From Litoreibacter halocynthiae (GTDB taxonomy: Bacteria > Pseudomonadota > Alphaproteobacteria > Rhodobacterales > Rhodobacteraceae), in assembly GCF_004365635.1 (NCBI RefSeq), contig NZ_SOBH01000001.1, positions 1,414,085-1,478,084 of the forward strand: a stretch of 64,000 nucleotides of DNA, written 5' to 3'. Positions 27,534 to 38,839 of this stretch are shown here, one piece after another (positions within the stretch are counted from its first letter, which is position 1; each line of letters begins with the position of its first letter). A program made the translations under genes and the position numbers. The notes under the pieces were generated by a model, which saw only the letters and a program-made list of their open reading frames with translations, was not told the DNA's origin and searched no databases.

Positions 27534-27561
27534 CCTGCCCGCGTCGTGTGATGCGGGCAGG
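27534..27561 (+). promoter_or_regulatory. Intercistronic hairpin between dctP and dctQ
   Basis: CCTGCCCGC (27534-27542) and GCGGGCAGG (27553-27561) form a perfect 9-bp GC-rich stem with a 10-nt loop, 12 nt after the dctP stop. No T-run follows. It probably protects the dctP message or reduces read-through into the membrane-subunit genes. Confidence 0.7.
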
Positions 27562-27602
27562 ACCCCAAACGTCACGGCCTCATCGCCAACAGGAACAGTC
27601 CC

Positions 27603-28232
27603 ATGATCAACGAAGATCAAGACAAGATCGACTTCTCGGAATACGAGAATGTCGGTGACGAGCTTCTCGCAGATGCGGGCGGTGCCGTGGGCAAAACCTT
27701 GCCCGACGACATGCACCCCCTCGCCCGTAAAGCCGTTTACGCAATCGACAACTTCTCCAACTGGCAAGGCCGCATCGCGTGCCTTTTGATCGTGCCGATC
27801 ATCTTCGGGATGTTCTACGAAGTCATCGCGCGCAGCTTCTTTCTTGCGCCCACCCTTTGGGCCTATGACCTGTCGCGCATCCTTTACGGCGTGTCCTTCA
27901 TGCTGGGGGCTGCCTACGCGCTGATGCGCGGGTTGCACATCCGAGCCGACTTCCTTTACCGCGGCTTCACCGAGCGCACGCAAGGCCGCGTCGACCTGAT
28001 CCTTTATCTCGTACTGTTCATGCCTTCGATGCTGTTCTTCCTGAAAGCCGGTTACGACTTCTCGCTGAAATCTTTCATGCAGGGCGAGCGTGCAGGCGAC
28101 AGCACATGGGCGCCGATCGTATGGCCCGTCAAAATCGCCCTGACCACCGGTGTGTTCTTCCTATGCATCCAAGGCGTGTCTGAAATACTCAAATCGTGGT
28201 ACGCCGCGACCCGTGGAAAGTGGCCGGTCTAA
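27603..28232 (+). CDS. dctQ: TRAP transporter small permease subunit (DctQ family)
   Basis: This is a 209-residue inner-membrane protein. About 45 polar N-terminal residues precede four hydrophobic segments. LYGVSFMLGAAYALMRGLHIRADFLYRG carries the DctQ consensus with R-x-x-H-I-R-x-D. It pairs with the large subunit DctM encoded immediately downstream; the stop and the next start overlap (TAATG). The long acidic N terminus (NEDQDKIDFSEYENVGDE) is not typical for short DctQ proteins but is seen in the FcbT2-like group. Confidence 0.92.
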   Translation: MINEDQDKIDFSEYENVGDELLADAGGAVGKTLPDDMHPLARKAVYAIDNFSNWQGRIACLLIVPIIFGMFYEVIARSFFLAPTLWAYDLSRILYGVSFMLGAAYALMRGLHIRADFLYRGFTERTQGRVDLILYLVLFMPSMLFFLKAGYDFSLKSFMQGERAGDSTWAPIVWPVKIALTTGVFFLCIQGVSEILKSWYAATRGKWPV

Positions 28233-29563
28233 TGGAATTCTCTAATGAAATAATCGGCCTGTTCATGATCGGGGCGATGCTGTTCGCGATCTTCATCGGC
28301 TTCCCGATTTCCTTCACCCTGATCTTCCTTGGCGTCGTGTTCGGTGCGTGGGGCTTTGGCGTCAAGCTGACCATCTTCCTGATGACCCTGCAATTCTACA
28401 ACTCGATGATGGAGCAGACCCTCGCGGCTGTCCCGTTATTCGTCTTCATGGGATTTATGATGGAACAGGCGGGCCTGATGGAGCGCCTCTTCGCGGCGAT
28501 CCAGATGATGCTGGCCCGCATGAAAGGCTCGCTTTATGTGGCCGTGCTGTTCGTCTCCGTGGTCTTCGGCGCCGCAACGGGCATCGTGGGGGCCTCGGTC
28601 ACCATTCTGGGCATCATGGCCGCAAAGACCATGAACCGCTCCGGCTATGACGTGCGGCTGGCCGCAGGGACGATTACAGCGGGCGGAACCTTGGGCATCC
28701 TGATCCCGCCGTCGATCATGCTGGTGGTGATGGGGCCCGTGCTGGAAATCCCAGTCACCGACCTGTTCGCCGCCGCGATCATTCCGGGCGTCATGATGGC
28801 TGCGCTATACCTGATCTATGCGGTCGGGCGCTGCTGGATTAACCCCAAGCTTGGTCCGCCCTTGCCGGAAGAGCTGATCGAGCCGGACAAAAGCAAGATC
28901 GCTTGGGAGCTGCTCTGGGGCTTCGTGCCGCCCACGATCCTGATCGCGTTTGCCTTAGGCTCGATCCTGTTCGGACTGGCCACGCCCACCGAGGGCGCAG
29001 GTATGGGCGCGTTCGGCTCCATCCTTCTGGCGATGGGTTACCGCAAGTTCACGATAAAGGGTTTCTATGACGCATTGATTAAGACCTTGGAAATCTCGGT
29101 GCTAATCCTGTTTCTCGTGGCGGCCTCCAATTTCTTTGGCGCGGTGTTCTCTCGCCTTGGCACGCCAACCATGATCACCGAGCTGTTGCTGAACCTCGAC
29201 GTGTCCGCATCCGTTGTGGTGATCTTGATCCTCGCGCTGGTCTTCGTCTTGGGCTGGCCGCTGGAATGGGTGCCGATTGTGCTGATCATCCTGCCCATCC
29301 TTGCACCTGTGCTGCTGGAGTTGCAGGTCGACATGCTTTGGTTCGCGATCCTTGTGGCGGTCTGTTTGCAAACCGCGTGGCTCAGTCCGCCTGTGGCGCT
29401 ATCAGCCTACTTCCTGAAAGGTGTGGTGCCGGAGTGGGACCTGAAGGATATCTATCTGGGCATGATGCAGTTCATGGTGATCCAGCTGATCGGCCTCGGG
29501 ATGGTCTTTGCCTTCCCTGCTATTGCGACGTGGTTGCCGGTGCATCTGTACGGCGGCGGCTGA
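28232..29563 (+). CDS. dctM: TRAP transporter large permease subunit (DctM family)
   Basis: This is the Na+-coupled transport subunit, 443 residues from the ATG at 28232, with about 12 membrane segments. Signature segments are FIGFPISFTLIFLGVVFG, MGFMMEQAGLMERLF, TITAGGTLGILIPPSIMLVVMG and a C-terminal LQTAWLSPPVALSAYFLKG. It belongs with the mannitol/chloroaromatic (FcbT3-like) group by sequence character. The start is inside the dctQ stop. It is the last gene of the unit that may begin with the GMC gene and is followed by a strong hairpin. Confidence 0.93.
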   Translation: MEFSNEIIGLFMIGAMLFAIFIGFPISFTLIFLGVVFGAWGFGVKLTIFLMTLQFYNSMMEQTLAAVPLFVFMGFMMEQAGLMERLFAAIQMMLARMKGSLYVAVLFVSVVFGAATGIVGASVTILGIMAAKTMNRSGYDVRLAAGTITAGGTLGILIPPSIMLVVMGPVLEIPVTDLFAAAIIPGVMMAALYLIYAVGRCWINPKLGPPLPEELIEPDKSKIAWELLWGFVPPTILIAFALGSILFGLATPTEGAGMGAFGSILLAMGYRKFTIKGFYDALIKTLEISVLILFLVAASNFFGAVFSRLGTPTMITELLLNLDVSASVVVILILALVFVLGWPLEWVPIVLIILPILAPVLLELQVDMLWFAILVAVCLQTAWLSPPVALSAYFLKGVVPEWDLKDIYLGMMQFMVIQLIGLGMVFAFPAIATWLPVHLYGGG

Positions 29564-29584
29564 TTCCCCGTCATCGGACAGGAA

Positions 29585-29619
29585 AAAGGGCGCGCTTCAA
29601 ATGTGAACGCGCGCCCTTT
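29585..29619. terminator. Bidirectional terminator between dctM and the K+ channel gene
   Basis: AAAGGGCGCGC (29585-29595) pairs with GCGCGCCCTTT (29609-29619), and a further TTCA/TGAA pairing with one bulge closes an AATG loop. The T-run is longer on the minus strand (five T), serving the channel gene, and shorter on the plus strand. The two genes converge here. Confidence 0.85.
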
Positions 29620-29638
29620 CGTTAAGGCAACGAGGCAT

Positions 29639-30061
29639 CTAGCGATGCCGGAACCGAACCACATCCAGAACTTCAACCAGAAACGCGGTGAACAGGCCAA
29701 ACACCAACAGCCCGTTGGTGGCCGTCATCCCCGCCAGCAATCGCCAGTTCTCGTCAATCACCACATCGCCGTAGCCTACGGTCGTAAACGATACGATCGC
29801 AAAGTAGAGCGCGGTTTCGAGGCGTTCAAACAGGCCGATATAGAGATAGACCCCTGCCCATCCCCAAATCGACAATGTCAGCACCGACAATATCCAGAAC
29901 AGCGCGATAATCAGCACCACAAGGGTCTGGAACGCGCGACCTTTGCGCAGCAGCCGGGCATCAATCTTACGGAGCGCACGTCCGGCAATTTCGAACAACC
30001 ACGCCGCGATTAGCATCGAGATAATGATAACCACGGATCCGACAAACAAAGCTTTAATCAA
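29639..30061 (-). CDS. Two-pore-helix potassium channel family protein
   Basis: This is a 140-residue membrane protein with an N-terminal hydrophobic segment, a further helix (about 45-70), a pore loop with the K+ selectivity filter TVGYGD and a last helix (about 112-135). It belongs to the Ion_trans_2 family. There is no RCK/TrkA regulatory domain, so it is a minimal channel whose gating cannot be inferred. It is transcribed alone and ends at the shared terminator. Confidence 0.88.
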   Translation of the reverse strand: MIKALFVGSVVIIISMLIAAWLFEIAGRALRKIDARLLRKGRAFQTLVVLIIALFWILSVLTLSIWGWAGVYLYIGLFERLETALYFAIVSFTTVGYGDVVIDENWRLLAGMTATNGLLVFGLFTAFLVEVLDVVRFRHR

Positions 30062-30159
30062 TGGTGCCAGTTCCCTGATCTTTCAAACCTAAATCATTTG
30101 GATCAAGGTAACGTCACCGCCGCCGACGTGCCACCCTAATTAGCCAGCTTTGCAGAACG

Positions 30160-30501
30160 TCAGGCTTCTTTCGCCATCAATGCGTTGACCAGCTCTTCGC
30201 ACCGCGCTCCGGTTTCGCAATAGGCAAGGATCGGGTGTGGCAGCGATTTCATCAACGCGGCCATAGCATCCACGTCATCCGGAGTGGGACCACTAACATC
30301 AATCGGCAAATACGCAGCCTCCATCCCGGCATAGGCCGCAGCTTGGCGCATTTCCTCGAACAGGCTTTGATCAATCGCTTCGCCGTCTGGGCGGTTACTG
30401 ACAATCGAGTTGAAGCCAAGCGTGTGGATCAACGCCAAATCCTTGGCAGATGGCTGCGCGCAGACACTGATTTCAGGCGTCATCTTTCGGGTTTTCACCA
30501 T
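30160..30501 (-). CDS. TIGR01244/DUF442 family phosphatase or sulfur transferase
   Basis: This is a 113-residue cytoplasmic protein with a dual-specificity-phosphatase-like fold. The family start ISVCAQPSAKDLALIHTLGFNSI, NRPDGE, and the active-site loop AYCETGAR (Cys95...Arg100) are visible. Homologues occur alone or fused to Blh-type sulfur dioxygenases in sulfide oxidation, and some have phosphatase activity. Here it stands alone, so the physiological role is open. The second Cys (C101) directly after the active-site Arg is unusual. Confidence 0.85.
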   Translation of the reverse strand: MVKTRKMTPEISVCAQPSAKDLALIHTLGFNSIVSNRPDGEAIDQSLFEEMRQAAAYAGMEAAYLPIDVSGPTPDDVDAMAALMKSLPHPILAYCETGARCEELVNALMAKEA

Positions 30502-30628
30502 AGGGTCGTCCTCCGCTTGGGATTGCGGGAAACCCCGCGTGATGCTGCAATTTCACAAGAGCTAGCATCACGCCGCCAGGCGATCCTTAATCTATATCAA
30601 ATACCAATGCGGCGTGATCGCGCCCAAT

Positions 30629-30985
30629 CTAGTCGGGCATTATTTTGGTCGCAGGCATTTTCGCCATGGCGACTTTGCTTAGTTCGACCAGCTTTCCCGT
30701 TTCGGCAGAGTACTGATCCACCGCTTTTTGCACGAACTCCGCTTGAATGTGCTGAACCTGCGCCAGTGATTTTGCATGCAAAATCTGGTGCTGGGTTTTC
30801 ACGTCTTCTTTCACGCGCTCAGCGACAAAGCTTAGAACTTCGGAGCCGAGGTCGCTCATCGCTTCCAGCCAAGCAGTCCCCATCGTGGAGGTCGAGGCAA
30901 AGCCCGCGCTCTGCATGTCACGGATCGCGGCAAGCGCCGGATTGTCAGAGGCGGGATTGGATGTAGATGTTGTTTTGGCAGCCAT
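30629..30985 (-). CDS. Phasin family protein
   Basis: This is a 118-residue helical protein. The segment WLEAMSDLGSEVLSFVAERVKEDV followed by KSLAQVQHIQAEFVQKAVDQYSAETGKLVEL is the classic phasin_2 pattern. Phasins coat polyhydroxyalkanoate granules; the phaC/phaZ genes are not in this window. The N-terminal ~20 residues are low-complexity (Ser, Thr, Asn, Pro). It is transcribed alone, divergent from the VIT/CCC1 gene. Confidence 0.88.
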   Translation of the reverse strand: MAAKTTSTSNPASDNPALAAIRDMQSAGFASTSTMGTAWLEAMSDLGSEVLSFVAERVKEDVKTQHQILHAKSLAQVQHIQAEFVQKAVDQYSAETGKLVELSKVAMAKMPATKIMPD

Positions 30986-31109
30986 GGTGCAGTCTCCTGG
31001 GTAAAAGGCAGTTGCAGTATTTCACCATTATACAAAATGCGCTTTGATTTTGGTCAAGGTTAGCTTTGCCATCACCTGCCAGAATGGGTTTTTAGGAGGA
31101 AACCCGCCG

Positions 31110-31820
31110 ATGCAGGACCACGGACACAGCAAAGCCGAGATTGCCAAACGGATTTCCGGCGAGGGTCAGGCGTCGCATCTGCGCGACATGATCTATGGCG
31201 GGATTGACGGTGCGGTGACAACATTTGCCATCGTCGCCGGAGTTCAGGGCGCAGGGCTGTCGCCGACCATCATCATCGCTTTGGGCATCGCCAATGTGCT
31301 GGCGGACGGGTTCTCCATGGCGGCTGGCAACTATTCCGGCACCAAGGCCGATCTGGACGACCGCAACCGGCTGAGCGCGCTGGAGCATCGGCACATCAAG
31401 GAATACCCTGAAGGTGAGCGCGAGGAGCTGCGCCAGATATTGGAACTCAAGGGCCTCAGCGGCGCGTTGCTGGAAGATGCGACCGACGCGATCACCAACA
31501 ATTCGGAAAAATGGGTGGAGATCATGCTGACCGATGAATACGGTCTGGCCCCGACCCCCCCCGCCCCGATGAAGGCGGCCATCGCAACCTTCGCGGCGTT
31601 TCTGGTTGCAGGCATCGTACCGCTGTTGCCGTTCTTGCTGGGGTTGCCCAACCCGTTCCTGATCGCGGCCTGTGCCACTGCCTTGGTGTTCTTCGCCATC
31701 GGCACCGGAAAAAGTCGCTGGTCGCTCGCACCGTGGTGGTGGTCGGGGTTGGAAACACTTGCCATCGGATCGACGGCCGCGGCGATTGCCTATTTCGTCG
31801 GAACGCTGTTCCACATCTAG
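31110..31820 (+). CDS. VIT1/CCC1 family Fe/Mn transporter
   Basis: This is a 237-residue membrane protein with five predicted helices. The first, MIYGGIDGAVTTFAIVAGV, and the second, NVLADGFSMAAGNYSGTKA, carry the conserved Asp, Glu and Gly residues of the family; a charged cytoplasmic loop (about 85-145) rich in Glu/His could bind metal. Members move Fe(II) or Mn(II) out of the cytoplasm. The start at 31110 has TTAGGAGGA upstream; an upstream in-frame Met adds 22 unlikely residues. It overlaps the convergent endonuclease-family gene by 4 nt. Confidence 0.9.
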   Translation: MQDHGHSKAEIAKRISGEGQASHLRDMIYGGIDGAVTTFAIVAGVQGAGLSPTIIIALGIANVLADGFSMAAGNYSGTKADLDDRNRLSALEHRHIKEYPEGEREELRQILELKGLSGALLEDATDAITNNSEKWVEIMLTDEYGLAPTPPAPMKAAIATFAAFLVAGIVPLLPFLLGLPNPFLIAACATALVFFAIGTGKSRWSLAPWWWSGLETLAIGSTAAAIAYFVGTLFHI

Positions 31821-32521
31821 ACGGGTGCGATGTCGCCCCAGATTGGTAGATGGTCCGACGCACGGCGCGCCAGTGGCCCTTCCTCGACGCCAGCGCTGCG
31901 CAACTCAAGACCGCCACTTAAAGCGATCCGATCAAGCGAGGCGATCTGACGCCGCGCATGAAAAGAGTGCCCGGGAATGTGAACCTCGAAGCGTCCCGCC
32001 AAAGGCTCCATGCCGCGCCGGGTCGACCATTCGTTGAAATCTCCGATCAACACGGTCGGGCGGTCCTTGTCGGTCTGTTTCAGAATGGTCTCGAATTGCT
32101 GCACACGGTTCCGCCGGATCAGGCCCAGATGCGCCGCAATCAAGTCCAACTCGAACGGCCCGCCCAAGGTCAGACGCACCGCCCCGCGTGGCTCCAGACC
32201 GGGAAGGTCCAGATGTGTCACCTTGCCGACGGAGATGTCCTTGCGCACCAGCACCGCATTGCCATGCCAACCAAGCGCTACGGCGTTGCGGGCAATTGGG
32301 GCAACCTCGTAATCCGTCTCTCGTGAGATCAGGTCGCGCGCCAAAGCCGAGGGGCGTGCGCCAAGGCGCATATCGGCCTCTTGCAGCGCCACCACGTCGG
32401 CCTCCAAGCTGTTGATAACCTCAAGTATGCGCATCGGGTCACGCCTTTGATCCAACCCGCGCGCCTTGCGGATGTTGTAACTGGCGACACGCAGCGTCGG
32501 GGATGGCTTGGGGCGACTCAT
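31817..32521 (-). CDS. Endonuclease/exonuclease/phosphatase family protein
   Basis: This is a 234-residue DNase I/exonuclease III-like phosphodiesterase. Conserved metal and catalytic residues lie in RVASYNIRKARG (Asn), VVALQEADMRLG (Glu), LIAAHLGL, VLIGDFNEW (Asp, Asn) and SDHLPIWGD (Asp, His). The substrate could be a nucleic acid, an inositol phosphate or a sphingolipid-type phosphodiester; nothing nearby decides. It has no signal peptide. Confidence 0.88.
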   Translation of the reverse strand: MSRPKPSPTLRVASYNIRKARGLDQRRDPMRILEVINSLEADVVALQEADMRLGARPSALARDLISRETDYEVAPIARNAVALGWHGNAVLVRKDISVGKVTHLDLPGLEPRGAVRLTLGGPFELDLIAAHLGLIRRNRVQQFETILKQTDKDRPTVLIGDFNEWSTRRGMEPLAGRFEVHIPGHSFHARRQIASLDRIALSGGLELRSAGVEEGPLARRASDHLPIWGDIAPV

Positions 32522-32572
32522 GCTTGATAGATAGGATCTGCGTCCCCACGTTTGAAGAAGGAGGGCGTTCGT

Positions 32573-33229
32573 GTGGCATTTTCTTTAAAAAACCAAAGTC
32601 CGGTGCTGTTGCTCATCTGGGGGCTGCTTCTGGCTGTGTCCCTGATCGCACTGGTCTTGGGCCGCTATTCCATGGCTTTCGTTTCCTTTGCGACCTTTGG
32701 TTTGTCGCTGGCCCCCAACCTGTTGGCCTCACGTTTCAAGATTGCGCTGCCTGTTCCATTCGTCGTGGCCATCACCATGTTCCTCTTTGCTACGGTCTTT
32801 CTCGGCGAGGCGTTTGATTTCTACGGGCGCTTCTGGTGGTGGGATATCGCGCTCCATGGCACCTCTGCCATCGGGTTTGGCCTCACCGGATTCTTGTTCG
32901 CGTTCATGCTGTTCGAAGGCGACCGTTTCGCGGCCCCGCACTGGGCGCTGGCGCTGATCGCGTTCTCGATCGCCATGACGACAGGCGCACTTTGGGAGGT
33001 GTTCGAGTTCACCATGGACAGCCTGTTCGGGCTGAACATGCAAAAGACCGGCCTCGACGATACCATGGGCGATCTCATCGTTGACGCGATTGGCGGGGCA
33101 TTGGGGTCCTTCGCGGGCTATCTTTATCTGACAGGATCGGACAAAGGGCTGCTGGCCCAGCCGATCCGGCAGTTTGTCGCCCTCAATCGAAGGCTCTACC
33201 TGAAGTCACGCAACAAACTGCGCAAATAG
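32573..33229 (+). CDS. DUF2238/YjdF-like membrane protein
   Basis: This is a 218-residue integral membrane protein with about six hydrophobic segments. WWDIALHGTSAIGFGLTG, ALWEVFEFTMDSLFG, and DDTMGDLIVDAIGGALGS are the conserved DUF2238 motifs, including charged residues within membrane regions. Function unknown. I take the GTG at 32573 because AAGGAGG stands 8 nt upstream; an in-frame TTG at 32552 would overlap that ribosome site. It converges with cbpM. Confidence 0.8.
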   Translation: MAFSLKNQSPVLLLIWGLLLAVSLIALVLGRYSMAFVSFATFGLSLAPNLLASRFKIALPVPFVVAITMFLFATVFLGEAFDFYGRFWWWDIALHGTSAIGFGLTGFLFAFMLFEGDRFAAPHWALALIAFSIAMTTGALWEVFEFTMDSLFGLNMQKTGLDDTMGDLIVDAIGGALGSFAGYLYLTGSDKGLLAQPIRQFVALNRRLYLKSRNKLRK

Positions 33230-33236
33230 CGCCAAG

Positions 33237-33548
33237 CTATGACGCCATTCCGAACCGACCCAGCAAGCGGCGCAGGTGGTCACGCTCTTCCAACAGGTCC
33301 AGCGCCAAGGCAATCCCCGGCATGTTGATGCCGAGGTCACGCTCCAGCCTTCGGGCTTTCTTGGCCCGCAAAACGCTAATCTGGCTAAAGCTGTATTCCG
33401 CCTCTCCTGCACCGTGCGGCTCTACGACGCCGTGCTGGATCAAATCCACCACCCAAGCCTTGTCCGCATCGCAAAAGCGGCACAGCTCGTGCAGGGTCAA
33501 CTCATCTACCAGATTGTCTTCATCGCTATGTGATTTAGCTTTCTTCAT
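33237..33548 (-). CDS. cbpM: Chaperone modulator CbpM
   Basis: This is a 103-residue MerR-like helical protein with VDELTLHELCRFCDADKAWV, HGVVEP and a helix ending in a basic segment (RAKKARRLERDLGINMPGIALALDLLEE). CbpM binds the J-domain of CbpA and blocks its co-chaperone activity. It starts 3 nt after the end of cbpA on the same strand, the usual arrangement. Cys pairs at the helix-turn-helix are natural for many alphaproteobacterial members. Confidence 0.88.
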   Translation of the reverse strand: MKKAKSHSDEDNLVDELTLHELCRFCDADKAWVVDLIQHGVVEPHGAGEAEYSFSQISVLRAKKARRLERDLGINMPGIALALDLLEERDHLRRLLGRFGMAS

Positions 33549-33551
33549 GGT

Positions 33552-34502
33552 CTAGGCCTCCATGCTTTTGCGCGGATCAAAACTCATTTCTTTAGCCATC
33601 TGCTCGTACAGCGCCTGTTCCGCCTGCGTTGTGGTGGGCGGGTTCACGATCTTCAGAACCGCATAAAGATCGCCGGCCAATCCGCCCGGAAGCCCCCGCC
33701 CCTTTAGGCGTAGTTTCTGGCCGGCGCGGGCATTTTTGGGAATGGTGATCCCCACCTCGCCACCCGGCGTAGGCATTGTGACTTTGCCGCCCAATGCCGC
33801 CTCCCAAGGGGTTACGGGCAAATCGACATAGATATCGCGCCCGTCGATGCGGTAGGTCGGATGCGGCGCGAACGCCACCTCAAGGAACAAATCCCCCGCA
33901 GGACCGCCACCAATTCCCGGAGACCCCTTGCCCTTCAACCGGATATGCTGGCCTTCACGAACGCCTTTGGGGATTTTAACAGATACGCTGCGATCTTTCA
34001 GCATCATCCGTCCGGATTCGTCCATTTCGGGAACCCGCATCGTTAAAACGCGGCTGGTTCCGTTAAACGCATCCCCGATATCAAGGGTCACGCGGGCATG
34101 TTGATCCTGCCCTGCGGCCCGCATGCCTGACGTCCGTCCTTCGGCCCGCGCGCCGGAGCGGAACAGGTTCTCGAAGAAGTCGCTAAAGGCCGCATCCTCG
34201 GGACCGCCCGCACCATGCGGCGGGTCGGAAAACTGATAGCCCTGTTCCCAATCAGGCGGTGGCCGGAAGCCCTGCCCGCCCCTAGGTGGCTCTGCCCCGA
34301 GCGCGTCATAGGCAGCCCGTTTCTCGGCGTCGCCCAAGACAGCAAAGGCTTCGCCAGCCTCCTTGAATTTGGCATCCGCGTCTTGATCGGAATTCACATC
34401 CGGATGATATTTTCGCGCCAGCTTGCGATAGGCTTTTTTGATCTCGTCCTGAGTCGCCGTCCGGTCGACGCCCAGAGCCTTGTAGTAATCCTTGTAGTCC
34501 AT
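33552..34502 (-). CDS. cbpA: DnaJ-type co-chaperone CbpA
   Basis: This is a 316-residue class B J-protein: the J domain (1-70) has KYHPDVNSD with the HPD triad, then a Gly/Pro/Phe-rich linker (about 72-120) and the C-terminal substrate-binding beta-domains (about 130-310). It lacks the DnaJ zinc finger. It stimulates DnaK ATPase and can bind DNA in stationary cells. cbpM follows by 3 nt. The gene starts at MDYKDYYKALGVDR, the family start. Confidence 0.93.
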   Translation of the reverse strand: MDYKDYYKALGVDRTATQDEIKKAYRKLARKYHPDVNSDQDADAKFKEAGEAFAVLGDAEKRAAYDALGAEPPRGGQGFRPPPDWEQGYQFSDPPHGAGGPEDAAFSDFFENLFRSGARAEGRTSGMRAAGQDQHARVTLDIGDAFNGTSRVLTMRVPEMDESGRMMLKDRSVSVKIPKGVREGQHIRLKGKGSPGIGGGPAGDLFLEVAFAPHPTYRIDGRDIYVDLPVTPWEAALGGKVTMPTPGGEVGITIPKNARAGQKLRLKGRGLPGGLAGDLYAVLKIVNPPTTTQAEQALYEQMAKEMSFDPRKSMEA

Positions 34503-34639
34503 GATTTGCGGATGCTCCGGTTGAATAGTCGCTTTGCAAGCAAGTATATCACGGATTTTGCGCGTGCGTATTGAGACATCGCAAACAGGGACCCCGCGTT
34601 TTGTGTTAGATTAAGCCAAACAGCCAAGAGGTTTTTGAT

Positions 34640-35494
34640 ATGAAGAATGCAACCATCCTATCGATCATCGGAGCGAACTGCCCGACGAAGACCCTATCTC
34701 CCGTGGCCGACATAGCGCGTGCGCATAATCTTCATCTGGCCTACCTCGCGGTCGGTGCTATCCCACAATTTCCGAACTTCGGTGTTGGCATGCTGCCGTA
34801 TGGAAGCCCTGTCGTCCCCGATACTTGGCAAGAGTCGGTCCAGCAGGTAAACGCAGATCTGAAGGCCAAATTGGACGAGGTCGAGGCCATGCTGGCCAAG
34901 GAAGGGTTGTCGGGCGACGTGTCCTCGGTTTACGCAGAACCTGCAGGGCTCGCAGAGCTGGTCTCATGGCGCGCAAAGGTGTGTGACTTAGCCCTTATTT
35001 GCAACGGGTTGCGCGGCGAACCTCAGACCTTCAAGAACGTCCTCCACGGCCTTTTGTTCAACTCCGCCACCCCAGTGGTCATTAACGATAGCGCGGGCGT
35101 CAAAACCTTGTCCGCGAAGAACATTCTGGTGGCGTGGAACACCAGCCTGCCAGCCTCCCGCGCGGTCAAGCGTGCGATACCTCTGCTCAAACAAGCCGAG
35201 AACGTTACCATTGCGTGCTTTGACCCCAAAATGAGCGAATTGGCGGACGGTGAAAATCCGGGCTCCGACGTCGGAAAGTGGCTGACGCGCCATGGCTGCA
35301 ACGTCACGGTGGAGCAGCATCCAAGCGGCGGCAAAGAGATTGCCACCTGTATTTTGGCGCGTGCGGCGGAAGTTGGGGCGGAATTGGTGGTTGCTGGGGC
35401 TTACGGCCACTCTCGACTGCGCGAGAACCTGTTTGGCGGCACCACTGCCAGTCTGTCAGAACAAACCGATGTCGCCGTGTTCATGGCCCACTAG
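34640..35494 (+). CDS. Universal stress protein, tandem UspA domains
   Basis: This is a 284-residue protein with two Usp folds (about 1-140 and 150-284). The second carries the ATP-binding-type motif GAYGHSRLRENLFGGTTASL near the end; the first lacks it. It may act in stress adaptation, but the ligand is unknown. AAGAGG precedes the ATG. It is transcribed alone and ends at a strong shared terminator opposite katG. Confidence 0.88.
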   Translation: MKNATILSIIGANCPTKTLSPVADIARAHNLHLAYLAVGAIPQFPNFGVGMLPYGSPVVPDTWQESVQQVNADLKAKLDEVEAMLAKEGLSGDVSSVYAEPAGLAELVSWRAKVCDLALICNGLRGEPQTFKNVLHGLLFNSATPVVINDSAGVKTLSAKNILVAWNTSLPASRAVKRAIPLLKQAENVTIACFDPKMSELADGENPGSDVGKWLTRHGCNVTVEQHPSGGKEIATCILARAAEVGAELVVAGAYGHSRLRENLFGGTTASLSEQTDVAVFMAH

Positions 35495-35515
35495 GGCCTC
35501 TCGGACGGCAAAGAG

Positions 35516-35550
35516 CCCCCGCGCGGCCAGATAGCCGCGCGGGGGGTTTT
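35516..35550. terminator. Bidirectional terminator between usp and katG
   Basis: CCCCCGCGCGGC (35516-35527) pairs perfectly with GCCGCGCGGGGG (35534-35545) around a 6-nt loop, followed by TTTT (35547-35550) on the plus strand. The genes converge here. On the minus strand there is no long T-run, so katG may use it less efficiently. Confidence 0.9.
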
Positions 35551-35551
35551 C

Positions 35552-37894
<2,343 letters not shown>

Positions 37895-37896
<2 letters not shown>

Positions 37897-38839
37897 GAGT
37901 CAGATCACCTTGAAACATCTCAAATACTTTGAAGCACTTGCTCATCACGGCCATTTCGGGCGGGCTGCCGATGTGTGTTCGATTTCGCAACCCGCGCTGT
38001 CTGTGCAGATGAAAGAGCTGGAGCAAATCCTTGGCGCGCCGCTGGTCGAACGCAGTACCCGAAAAATACGCCTGACCCGGCTGGGTGAGGAGTTCGCCGT
38101 CCGTGCGCGCGAAGTGCTGCGCTCCGTCGACGAGCTAAGCGACCTCGCCCGCGCGTCCCGAAACGAGCTGTCCGGCCCGTTCCGCATCGGCATCATCCCG
38201 ACGATTGCGCCGTACCTGCTGCCTGCCTTCGTCAAACGCCTGTCGAAACACCACCCTGATCTGGATCCGCACCCGCGCGAGGCTGTCACGCAACGCCTTA
38301 TCGACGATCTGCTGGACGGGCGGCTCGATGCGGCAATCGTCGCCCTACCGGTATCGGAGGCGTCCCTGACCGAGGTGGCGCTGTTCGACGAGGACTTCGT
38401 GTTGGTGCGCCCCCTCGCTGACGCCGACAAGCCTGTCCCCAGCTCTGACAAGCTGCGTGAAATGCGGCTGCTTTTGCTGGAGGAAGGTCATTGTTTCCGC
38501 GATCAGGCGATTTCGTACTGCAACCTGTCCTCATCCCTGCCGCGCGACCTGATGGAGGCGAGTTCGCTCTCGACCTTGGTTCAAATGGTCGGTGCGGGCA
38601 TTGGCGTCACTTTGATCCCCGAAATGGCAGTGCCAATCGAGACCCGCTCCGCCGCTGTGTCTGTCGCGCGACTGCCCAAGCCCCAACCCTCCCGCACAAT
38701 CGGCATGGTGTGGCGCAACACCAACCCTTTGGCGGACCACCTGACGGGCATTGCGGAGTTGTTCCGCGACGTGGGAACCAGCCAAGCGAAGTCACTCCAG
38801 AACCCCGATACTGATAGAGCGCAACACCATGACCATTAA
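37895..38839 (+). CDS. oxyR: Hydrogen-peroxide-sensing LysR-type regulator OxyR
   Basis: This is a 314-residue LysR-type activator with an N-terminal HTH (about 4-63) and a C-terminal sensing domain. The redox pair is C200 and C209 in GHCFRDQAISYC, the same nine-residue spacing as C199/C208 of E. coli OxyR, which firmly identifies it as OxyR rather than another LysR. It is divergent from katG. No ribosome binding site is visible upstream of the ATG, so translation may be leaderless or weak. Its end overlaps the shikimate-dehydrogenase homologue by 11 nt. Confidence 0.95.

Noticed and set aside
26520..27983. Minus-strand open frame of 487 codons opposite dctP and dctQ.
   Set aside because: It spans two real genes on the other strand and has shadow-type composition.
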